Assembly (NCBI RefSeq): GCF_052324685.1
Contig: NC_135220.1
Location: 9,681,320 to 9,745,319, forward strand
DNA from: Brachyhypopomus gauderio
Taxonomy: Eukaryota > Chordata > Actinopteri > Gymnotiformes > Hypopomidae
Direction of reading: 5' to 3'
Length of the DNA: 64,000 bases
The translations under genes and the position numbers were made by a program. Within the stretch, counting starts at the first letter, position 1, and every line of letters begins with the position of its first letter. The notes under the pieces are model-generated. The model searched no databases and was not told the DNA's origin. It saw only the letters and a list, made by a program, of their open reading frames with translations. Below are positions 21,190 to 30,078 of the stretch, piece by piece.

Positions 21190-21910
21190 GCGTACTTGTA
21201 GTGTAGTGTTCACAAAGTCCCAGTCCTTAGAAAGGTCTTTGAAACAAGCACAGCTAAATTGTGGGCCATTGTCAGTGTAACGGGGCTCGCGCCACGGAGC
21301 GAGGAGACGGACACGAACGCTGAGATGAGCGAGATTTAATGAAGGGAATACCAAAATCAGGGTCAAACAGGAATGCAGTGGTCAAAGCCGAAAGGGAGTC
21401 CGAACGAGAAACATGGAGGGGCATAACGAATCACGGGACTAGGCACTGAACAATATACTTAAACAAAACACGGGCAGAACGCAGAACTAACGAAAAGACC
21501 AGGTACAAACACAGAGCGACAGGGCAGCGAACACAAGCACTTACGGACAACAGGATGACTGGCATGAACAGAGAAACACGAAAGCATGGGTTACAGGAAT
21601 ACGATCAACAGAATGAACAAACTGGAATGACAAAACCACGGATACCAGACTGGGGAATGACGGGACTTAAATACAATGACATAAACGAGGGGCGTGGTAA
21701 TAAACAAGGAATCACGAAGACAAACGAGCGGGGCGGGAGAAACAGGCACGGAAACACAGACACAAGGGAACCCGGAGTGACAGCCAAGGGAGGGGGCGAG
21801 GCCATACGTGACAGTCAGTAAACACCTCAATAGGGACACCATGTCTGTAAATAATTGACTTGTATGTGATGATATTCTCTTCTATGGTAGAGGTTCAGTA
21901 CTTCCTGCTT
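21190..21910 (-). pseudogene. Gypsy integrase relic, upstream half (split by a solo LTR)
   Basis: Minus-strand translation across the LTR at 21276-21813 reads RHGVPIEVF, then TDNGPQFSCACFKDLSKDWD followed by FVNTT. This is the catalytic DNGPQF box of a K02A2.6-like Gypsy integrase. It continues on the far side of the hAT element at 17620-18053. A protease relic of a similar element at 26676-26945 has the same orientation, so all three may be one old element. Confidence 0.75.
21276..21813. mobile_element. Solo LTR, 538 bp
   Basis: It starts TGTAACGGGG and ends ACGTGACA, with target duplication GTCAG at 21271-21275 and 21814-21818. No internal region or second LTR is present, so it is the product of LTR-LTR recombination. 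Orientation is not certain. It lies inside the DNGPQF-containing integrase relic. Confidence 0.85.
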
Positions 21911-22259
21911 TCTTGCTGTTCAGATGCTTTTCTGCTAGCTATGCTTGTTCTGTATTAAGTTACATTTAATTAATTTTTACAAGTTAAAGGGATTCATTAC
22001 TCATGACTTCACTCTGTAAGCTTTTTTATTTATCGTTTAGCATTTTTCACATTCTAACAGTCTGACACTGTGAGTGAGCTGTTTTTTGCGCCTCAACCTT
22101 GTGAGTGAATTTTTTTTGTGCACTGTTTATATCGGCGGCTGATAACATTCCTAGATGTGAAATACCTGCCAGAACTTCTTGGGTGTTCATTTAGCATTTT
22201 GGAATTTTAAAGTGGATCTTTGAGCCTTGTGTGCCGGTGCTTTTGATATTTTTTCGATT

Positions 22260-23001
22260 ATGACTCAAGCTTCCAAGTCATCTATTTGCTCTGAGTATAT
22301 GAAACTGTCTCAGAGGGTTGCGGAACTTCAAGAAAGATTCCATACCTTACACTCTATAAGGGAGGATGAAGAATATCTGGACTCGATTCTTGCCACACAA
22401 ACTGCTGATAAAACCATCCCGGCGACTGGCAAAGAAAGAGATGACTCTGCATTGTCGATGGGATGTACTGGGGGCAAAGCCTAAGCTCATCTTGGCATCA
22501 TCTCCCAATCCCATTAACAACAACAATGACAAGGGATGGACTCTTGTTTGAGGGAAGGAACGCAACAGAAACCAGCACAGCAGTGGTGGCAAGCAGCCAT
22601 CTCCAGAACAGAACATTCTTTTAGATAACAGATATGAAGCTCTCGCCTCGACTGGAGTAGCAGACATCGAGCAGTCTCACCACAACATATTGCCTCCCTG
22701 TCCAGGACATCAAGCACACCCCAATGAGCATCAGAGAACCAACTCCAGTCTGGCTGCTAAGAAACAGCATGCAAATTACTCTGGCCACACACAGACTAAC
22801 CATCAGGCTGCCAACCATGCCAGCCGGCAGCATGCTAACAAGCATGCTAAGAGTTTTTGCCGTCAGTGCGGCCACATGTGTCCCAACCACCAGCTTGCAA
22901 ACCATGCCAGTAAACGGCTAACTAATAAGCATGTTAATAAGGTTAGCCATCGGGATTCTAACCATGTTAGCCATCAGGATGCTAACTATGTTAGCCGCTG
23001 A
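22260..23001 (+). pseudogene. LINE ORF1 remnant
   Basis: The first frame (22260-22484) is a short acidic coiled-coil-like protein of the kind found in L2 ORF1. The continuation in another frame (22500-23001) carries LDNRYEAL and a stretch with repeated NH/ANH/NKH triplets and two CxxC-like cysteines (CRQCGHMC). ORF1 products are thought to be nucleic acid chaperones. The frames are joined only by a shift. Confidence 0.5.
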
Positions 23002-23121
23002 GGCACTAACGGTGAAAGGAGACGAGGAACACCTCCACAGCCCAATGGCTCCTCCACGGGCTGAGTTAAACCACCGGCGACCCACTAACCCATCGGCCCA
23101 CCGGGAAAATCCTTAGTAGTA

Positions 23122-24170
23122 ATGTATGCCAGTCCGCCCCTGGGTGGTGTTGCATGTTTTTACCAAAAAGCATTCCACTGTAAGCAGATCTCATTAGGGG
23201 AACATCCTATGTTTGAATATCTGGCAGTACAACTCAACAGTACTTATTCAGTTATTTTGATTGTTATCTATCATCCTCCCAGACTACATACAGATTTTCT
23301 TGAAGATCTTGCAGAAATGCTTTGTAGGATTTTAATTGATTTTGATTATGTTTTAATTGCTGGGGATTTTAATATTCACATGGATATATCCACAAATCCA
23401 ACCACTTCAGAATTCATGAGGATGCTTAACTCTTTTGATCTCATACAGCATGTATCAGTCCCAACTCATAAGCACGGCCACATTTTAGATCATTTCTAAA
23501 CGCAAAAAAATACTGAAATTACTGATGTTGCAATCTCTGATCATTTTGGTGTATTTTTCAATATGTCATTATCTACTAGAACACTCAGTGAAAAGCGCAC
23601 AATAACCAAGCGTTATCTCAGTGCTGGCAGTGCCGTGGCTTTCACAGACACGATACAGTCCCTCCCTCCTCTCTCAGAAAATCAATCAATCAAAATTTAT
23701 TTGTATAGCACTTTTCACAACACATGTCACAAAGCAGCTTTACATGATTTACAAGGTATGTAAATGGGAATGAGTTAGTTGAAATATTCCCACACAGAGT
23801 TAGGACCTGTATTGATGCAGTGCCACCAAAGGTAACTAAAATTATCTCTGGTAAAATTAAGTTGCCCTGGAGAAACACTCCATCTATTGTAAAATTTAAG
23901 CTAGATTGTAGGCAGGCTGAGAGATGTTGGCGAAGGTCAAAATTGCAAGTACATTTTGATATTTATAAAACAACATTGCAGAATTACAACAATGAAGTTA
24001 AATCAGCAAGAATAAACTACTTCTCTACCTCAATTCATCCAATAATAACTCAGCTGCTTTGTTCAGAAGTATAGATCAGCTAGTAAACCCTACCTCCTGT
24101 GTCTTCCCTGAAACTGTTTCAGTTGAAAAATGTGATGAGTTTGCAATATTTTTAGGGACAAGATTACTAG
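23122..24170 (+). pseudogene. LINE ORF2 endonuclease region, broken
   Basis: It matches LINE B residues from GGGVACFYHKAF onward: FDYVLIAGDFNIHMD, then a stop replacing the LDLIISKR stretch at about 23498. DHFGVFFNMSLSTRTLSEKR follows. A ~75 bp insertion (23686-23760, AATCAATCAAAATTTATTTG...AAAGCAGCTTTACA), a fish LINE/SINE-tail-like repeat, splits the frame. It ends in the endonuclease-RT linker without an RT core. Confidence 0.75.
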
Positions 24171-24530
24171 TATAAGGCAGAACATAGCAACAAGCACTAA
24201 TAGACTATACACCCTTATATCAGTTACTCAGCCTAACTTTAATTTGTCTTATTTCCAAGAAGTTAACATACACTACTTGATGTGATTTCATCACTAATAT
24301 CCTCTATGTGTGAACTCGACACTTTACCAACATGCTTTTTTAAGCAGATTCTGAACTCATTGGTTAATGAAGTTCTAATCAGTCTCTGCAACTGGAAGAA
24401 TTCCCTAATATTCTTAAAACTGCTATGGTTACACCACTATTAAGTAAAGTTTTTAAAGAACATTTCAACTTCTACTCGAGTCAATTTTTTGATAGAGTAC
24501 TTGTACTTTTACTCAAGTATGAGTCTCTAA

Positions 24531-25700
24531 TACCCAGCAGGCATTTCAACGTTGAATCAACGTCACATGTTATGGTTGAATCAGTGTTGGATTTGGTGTC
24601 GATTTTGAAAAGTGAATCAACGTTGATATGCCAACGTCGATTCAACGTCATACATTCAACCTTGAATAAACCACAAATTTTATTTTTTTATTTTCTCTGT
24701 AAATTTCTTCTCCGAGAACCACCACACAACCTCTCTGGTGCATACTTGAGGTGTTTAGCCATTGTGTCCATTGCCTCCTGTTGTGTGATTTTGTGTGTGC
24801 TGAGAACAGTGTCTAAAGAGGAAAAGCAAACACCATAAATACTGTACATCCTGTGTACAGTGACAACAGTTTTTAATGAACGAAGATCTAAATTTGTAAA
24901 AATATTGAATTTTCATCCACTCAATTGCTCAAGCATCCTCACAACACCTAGCCAGGAAAGATAACCAGCTAGCGTTACTGGGGTCGCCTGTTTTAGTAAC
25001 TAATAAAACAATAATAATAATATTATGCTCCTCAGGTATTGACTAAACTTTGACTTTACTTAACCGTAACTTAACTTTAAAAGATGCCAAGTGAGCAAAA
25101 ATGCCAAACTCTCCCAGCGTACGCCACAACAAGCAGCCAGGGTTGCCGGGTCTGGTGGAACAGAAAAATGCCTTGATATTAATATATGATATAATACCGC
25201 ACATATGTAAGGAGAAAAAATAAAAAGGACATACATACCTTTACATTTCATGCCCTCCGCCTGCATCACTGACGACACCCTCGAATCCCTCGAGTGATCA
25301 CACAAGCCTCACAGTTGCTCTGCTTGATGTCGAATACTGTCTCCTGCTCTTGTTGACTTGTCATTGCGAAGTTTTGTTTCTGCCTCAAAACATTTCAAAC
25401 TGTTTCATTGTCTGATGTTGTCTTCCAGGGGTGAGTTTCCCGAAACGTTCTTTTGACTACATTTTTGGACGAATTAATAAATAAAATAAAAATTATATTA
25501 ATAATATTATCAATAATACATCTTTCAAAACCCTCATCCAATGCCAGAGTTGTTTGTACTTTTTTATTGTATTGTGTTTTTTGATATTAAACGTTTTAAC
25601 ATTTAACATTAAACGTTTCAACGTTGAAACAACAGACAGTATTTCAATCCTATTTCAACCACATTTCAACATTGAAGGTCGGTCGTGTGCCAGCTGGGTA
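24531..25700. mobile_element. TIR element with TACCCAGC ends and AACGTT palindromes
   Basis: The left end TACCCAGCAGGCATTTCAAC matches the reverse complement of the right end (TACCCAGCTGGCA...). Both subterminal regions are full of TCAACGTTGA-type palindromes (24546-24660, 25600-25680). It is about 1.17 kb and noncoding as far as I see. It is a fish nonautonomous DNA element; the superfamily is unclear, and the target duplication may be only TA. Confidence 0.6.
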
Positions 25701-26675
25701 CTTTATACAACACTGGTTATTTTCAGCATTTTCCAGCAGTCCTTTTGGCAGAGGTTTTAGTTCTGTATTTTTCTGTGTTAAAGCACTTGGGTTTGCTTAT
25801 TGTGAAATCACCCATGGTGGATTCACTCCCGAAGTCCGCCAAGTTACAGGTGTAACATTGTAATAAAGTTATAATCACACAAAATTCTCCTTTTAATTCA
25901 ACCTTTACATGTGCTGGCCAGTTATCTTGGGAAGCACCGCCCTTTCGCTCTGCTTTAAAGTCTCCTCCCCTCACTTTACCTCCTCCATTGTAATTCTGCA
26001 TCGTATGAGGAGGTAGGTATTGTAAATTACTCCATACCAAATCCATTATAATCCTTCAGTTTAGTTAACACAGACACATCACTGGGCCCTTGAATAAATT
26101 CTTGAATTCTTTATTAGCTGTTTTGTTACTTATTATTTTCTCAGTGACTAATTTAAGTTTAGTTATAGTTCTATAGCCTACAGATAGCTAGCATTACACA
26201 GCGTGCCTGTCCGCTAAACCAGCGGAGTGAGTTATTACTTTAATTCTTTTTTTATATGAGGAGAGCAGAGAAGAGGCAGGAGCACCTATCCAGCATTAAA
26301 GGTTGGATTGTTCTTTTGCCAGGTATGCATTATTTTATATGTAGACATGTATAATTCTGTAATGTGCAGGCTATGCTAAGGTAGCAGAGTATAGCGGTCA
26401 TATTGCTGTTGTATGTATCTGTCCAGTTCGTTAATGGAGAGTCGAGGTCCATGTAAAAAAAAATAACCGTTTATTGTTATAGTTGCATGTAGTTTAATCC
26501 TGCTTATCACCTCTGTGGGCTCCATTGTAATTCTGCATTGTATGAGGAGAGCAGAGAAGAGGCAGGACCACCTATCCAGCATTAAAGGTTGGATTGTTCT
26601 TTTGCCAGAATTAAAGAATAACGAACACAACGCAGACTGTTTGGTGATTGTGGTAGCATGACAGACATCCACCGG
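25701..26675. repeat. Intergenic with a direct duplication
   Basis: A ~66-bp sequence (TATGAGGAGAGCAGAGAAGAGGCAGGA...TTCTTTTGCCAG) occurs at 26256-26321 and again at 26542-26609. CCATTGTAATTCTGCA occurs at about 25985 and 26521. This suggests a local duplication or the ends of an unrecognised repeat. No gene seen. Confidence 0.5.
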
Positions 26676-26945
26676 TTACACAAGCACAGTTTTATCAACT
26701 CGAATGGTGTGCTCACCAGACAGACAGCCCAGTCCTTTGAACAGACACTGTATGCTTGCATCTCCTGGTCCACTTTCCACCCTTTTCACCAGATTCAGTT
26801 TTTCACATGCCACTAAACCAAGTATTTGCTGAACATCTTTGGGCACCACGATGAATGATAGCATGTGCACCGTCTTTTTGTACGTTACTCGAGCAAGACA
26901 TTTATGGTTGTTGCAGACAGGTGGTATTTCTGTGTCTGTCTCCAC
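26676..26945 (-). pseudogene. Gypsy pol relic (protease-to-RT spacer)
   Basis: An open frame of 89 codons contains LSFIVVPKDVQQILGLVACE then KLNLVKRV and FKGLGCLSGEHTIRVDKTV. These match the segment after the retropepsin and just before RT in K02A2.6-like Gypsy proteins (PLLGL-AC, LF-GLG-L-GE--I--D). No active-site DTG or RT is visible. It lies about 300 bp before the TAAR 2 start and reads away from it. Confidence 0.7.
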
Positions 26946-27110
26946 TGTGTTTGTCTTATAGCGAGCAAAGTAACAGTTTCGTTCCTATTTTAACAAACTG
27001 TTTGACTCATTTTGAGAGTGTAATGTTTTAAGAACCAAACCAGAAATATCTGTCCGTCACCAGATTAATTTGAAATTTGTTCTCAGGAGGCCATCAGTGT
27101 CTGATGTAAA

Positions 27111-27238
27111 TGTTGAATATCAGGTGAGTGATGATCCACACTAACTAGTCACTCAGATGTTAGTGGGAGGATTTATACTGTGCTATAAAAGTACACTGCA
27201 AAGGCCCAGCAAAGAACAGTGAGCTTAATTTACCAGAC
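27111..27238 (+). promoter_or_regulatory. TAAR proximal promoter module, copy 2
   Basis: The same block as before TAAR 1: TTGAATATCAGGTGAGTGAT, GTTAGTGGGAGGATTTATA and TATAAAA at 27184-27190. The ATG at 27251 is 60 bp downstream. The leader is about 9 bp longer at TTTACCAGACTT than in unit 1. Confidence 0.6.
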
Positions 27239-27250
27239 TTGAATCTTAAG

Positions 27251-28282
27251 ATGAGCATCACAGCATATCAGCACAACATGACCAGTACTGCTGTTCAGTA
27301 CTGCTTTCCTGAGGACAACTCATCATGCATAAAGGAGGTCAGAACAGGAACTGGGAATATATTCTTATTCATTCTCCTATCATGTATCTCTGTGTGTACT
27401 GTGTTTTTGAACCTGCTGGTGATCATCTCCATCTCTCACTTCAAGCAGCTCCACACTCCAACCAACCTGCTCATCCTCTCTCTGGCTGTAGCTGATCTTC
27501 TCGTGGGACTGGTTGTTATGCCTGTGAATATAATGGGACTGATAAATAACTGTTGGTATTTTGGCAACATGGCATGTATTGCTGTTATAGTTATAAACTA
27601 TTTCTCAACGGCATCATCTCTCTGTAGTGTGATGTTTATTGCAATTGATCGATACATTGCTGTTAATGACCCTCTGAATTATTCCATCAGAATCACAGTT
27701 TGTAAAACATCTGTATTCATAATTTCTGCATGGTTTTTATCTCTACTTTATATCTTAATCTTTTTAAATTTTAATGACCATCTTCTTCCATCTCAGATTA
27801 TGGTTAGTTGTCATGGAGAATGTGTAATATATGTAAAATATCCATGGATTACTGTTGACCTTATAGTTATTTTTGTAACCCCCTGTTCTATTATATTGAT
27901 CTTGTATTCATTCATTTTTAATGTGGCAAGACGTCAAGCTATAGCTGTGAGATCTGTTATTAATAGTACATCTAACAGACGAAGGGCCAGAGTTTCATTC
28001 ACTTCTGAATCCAAAGCAGCAAAAACTCTGGGAATTGTTATTTGTGTTTACCTTGCTTGCTGGATACCATTTTATTTAAGTTCGTTGTTAGTTGAAAACA
28101 TATACTCATTTTCAGTGTTGTGGACAGTGTTAGCCTGGCTAGTGTACATTAATTCCTTCATGAATCCCCTAATATATGCTATATTTTATCCATGGTTTAG
28201 AGCATCAGCTAAGAATATTTTAACTTGTAGAATATTTCAGTCCTTATCTTCAAGATTGAATATGTTTCAAGAAAATTTCTGA
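27251..28282 (+). CDS. Trace amine-associated receptor (class III type), TAAR 2 of the cluster
   Basis: 343 residues, single exon. It starts MSITAYQHNMTSTAVQYC, with a three-residue insertion in the N-terminus compared with TAAR 1. TAAR signature NSFMNPLIYAIFYPWF, DRYIAV, CWIP and the helix 3/ECL2 cysteines are present. Position 3.32 is Asn (VIVINYFST) and 5.42 is Asp (WITVDLIV). The stop codon shared by the other copies is TTA here (28244-28246), so translation runs 12 residues further into former 3' UTR (LSSRLNMFQENF). I chose the ATG over an in-frame upstream TTG. Confidence 0.93.
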   Translation: MSITAYQHNMTSTAVQYCFPEDNSSCIKEVRTGTGNIFLFILLSCISVCTVFLNLLVIISISHFKQLHTPTNLLILSLAVADLLVGLVVMPVNIMGLINNCWYFGNMACIAVIVINYFSTASSLCSVMFIAIDRYIAVNDPLNYSIRITVCKTSVFIISAWFLSLLYILIFLNFNDHLLPSQIMVSCHGECVIYVKYPWITVDLIVIFVTPCSIILILYSFIFNVARRQAIAVRSVINSTSNRRRARVSFTSESKAAKTLGIVICVYLACWIPFYLSSLLVENIYSFSVLWTVLAWLVYINSFMNPLIYAIFYPWFRASAKNILTCRIFQSLSSRLNMFQENF

Positions 28283-28984
28283 TGTCAAACATTCATGTTC
28301 ACAAATGGATGTACTTTTGTCAAGAGAATTTTGACATTTAAGTGGGATTAATCATTAACTACCAAAATCTAAACAAAACTATGTAAAGGTTTTAATGTTT
28401 TTAAGACTGAATTTTTATTATGTGCACATAATGATGATGTATCAAAGTAAGGACAAGCATGTATTGATACGTCCAGCCTGTGAAAGGCCTACACTTCTCG
28501 AAGGGTTTAATAAAGAATAGCCACTCTCTCAATGCTACCCAGTCATATGGATAAGCCTCCAATCTGCTATGCAGCCTAATCATGTTATAACTAGTTCTCC
28601 CTCAGACTGTCCCACAGTCTTTCCTTAGTTGATTGTGGTTTGGTCTGAAACTTGCTCTGCCCGGTTAATAATTTCTCTGTATTGCAGTTTTTCATCCTGT
28701 ACTGTGTGATGATGGAGGATTCCAAGCTGAGAGATGTAGTTTATCATGAAGTGAACACATGGTGAATGGGTCTGGGTCAAGATGAGCACATACCACACAA
28801 CGCAATGATATGAGGGACAGGTGGAACAAATAACACACACACGTGAATGTATACTCACACAGGGGAGCCTCAGGGAGGAGTCCAGGGTGGCCACAAGACA
28901 CTAGTTTTCTGTTCTTTTTCTTTCTTCATTAATTACCTTTGGTCCACCACAAATCCAGTGTGAGATAATGTTTTTGTGTGTGTG
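28283..28984. other. TAAR 2 downstream flank
   Basis: No gene. 28430-28500 (AGTAAGGACA...TTGATACGTCCAGCC...GAAAGGCCTAC) has a similar block at 35460-35510, suggesting a shared TAAR downstream flank. The minus frames at 28401-28583 and 28625-28901 show no domain. Confidence 0.4.
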
Positions 28985-29196
28985 TGTGTGTATTATAATG
29001 ATTTGCACATGTGGCATCTTAACAAAGTTCCACTCTGGAATTCACTAAGCTTCTGAGAGTGACCCATTATTTCACAACTGTAAAAACAGTCTAGGTGCTT
29101 AATTTTATACACCTGTGGCCAAGGACGTGATTGGAACATGTGATTCCAATCATTTGGATGGGTCAGCGAATACTTTTAGCAATATAGTGTAGTTAT
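28985..29196. mobile_element. Tc1-like terminal remnant
   Basis: 29080-29194 reads CACCTGTGGCCAAGGACGTG and ends GAATACTTTTAGCAATATAGTG before TA. This resembles the 3' untranslated region and TIR of the Tc1 family whose transposase fragment lies at 48311-48832 and ends CTTTTGGCGATATAGTG. A TG microsatellite (about 28974-28991) precedes it. Confidence 0.5.
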
Positions 29197-29713
29197 AAAA
29201 CTGATATTCTCTCAATTAATATCAATATTAATTCAGAGAGATATGATTGTTAGACAATAAAAAAATAACATAACATGAGGCTGAGGGAAAAAGAAAAAAA
29301 CAAAGTTACATTTTTATTCCAGAGGAAGTCTCAGTTACACACACCAGCAGCATTTGTAAGACAGCAGTCATTCTCTCTTCCATTCAGTTTTCTTTTATAG
29401 TACTCTATAGTACTCAGTCTTATGATCAGTCTCGTGAAAGCTGATAACATGGCAATATTTACAACCTCATTCTTAAACTTTCAGGGACTTTGTGGCATTT
29501 AACAGATTCCTCTGTTAGTGACAGAATTAGTCAAGGTGTTTCAAGGTGGAACAGAAGGGGTCAGGGGTCAAGGAGAACATGCTGCACTTTCTCTGCTTCC
29601 TCATGTCTTACAGTTACCTGTAACGTTGGAGGATGAGGATTAGTAGCAGGTGAGGGTGGTAGTGCCACATCTTTACTATCCATGTTCAATAGTACAACAC
29701 AGGAAGCACATGG
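29197..29713. other. Intergenic, nothing recognised
   Basis: AT-rich sequence with no domain-bearing frame and no clear repeat end. Confidence 0.4.
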
Positions 29714-30078
29714 CCCTCCTGAGACCCAGACATTAATTTTTGTCCTCTGTGGAGGACATGAGATTTGCAGTTATATAAAAAAAAAACTAATCATGATACG
29801 ATGATGGTTGCTACTGTGCCTTTAAGAGCAGACCGTGGGCTTTAAGATGATGCAACATGTTTGGGGGTGGGACCTTGTGAATGTTTACTTCCTGGTCTTT
29901 CAAAATGGTTGGCATCACAACTGGGACATGGGCAAGGAAAATGTAAATTTAATATTACATTTACATTACATTTGTATTTTTAGATGCTTTAATTTAGATA
30001 AACATCTCTTTTACAATTTTATTCATGTTTTTGCATTGTGTAACATTTCTAACTGTAAAATAAAAGCCTATTTATACG

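Larger units (their letters stand above)
18054..21195 (+). mobile_element. hAT element with degenerate ends, disrupted
   Basis: The left end CAGTGGTGGACAGTAACGAA and the subterminal ACTTTTACTCAAGTA repeats at both ends (18115-18200 and 21050-21180) are typical of a widespread fish hAT family. The right terminal CCACCACTG is not visible, so that end is damaged. Inside are a possible N-terminal piece near 18356-18500 (ATDGFELLKM, SNLKKHIEV), the Tc1 copy B, a small inverted-repeat MITE and a hAT dimerisation domain. Confidence 0.75.
22257..24440 (+). mobile_element. L2-type LINE, copy C, rearranged
   Basis: ORF1 starts at 22260 (MTQASKSSICSEYMKLS), with a coiled-coil-like ELQERFHTLHSIRE. It continues through a region rich in Asn-His-Ala up to about 23000. 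After a deletion removing the esterase part and the start of the endonuclease, the EEP domain resumes at 23140 (GGVACFYQKAF, AGDFNIHMD). RT-proximal linker sequence follows to about 24440, where the copy is truncated. Compared with copies A and B it has many frame breaks. Confidence 0.8.
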
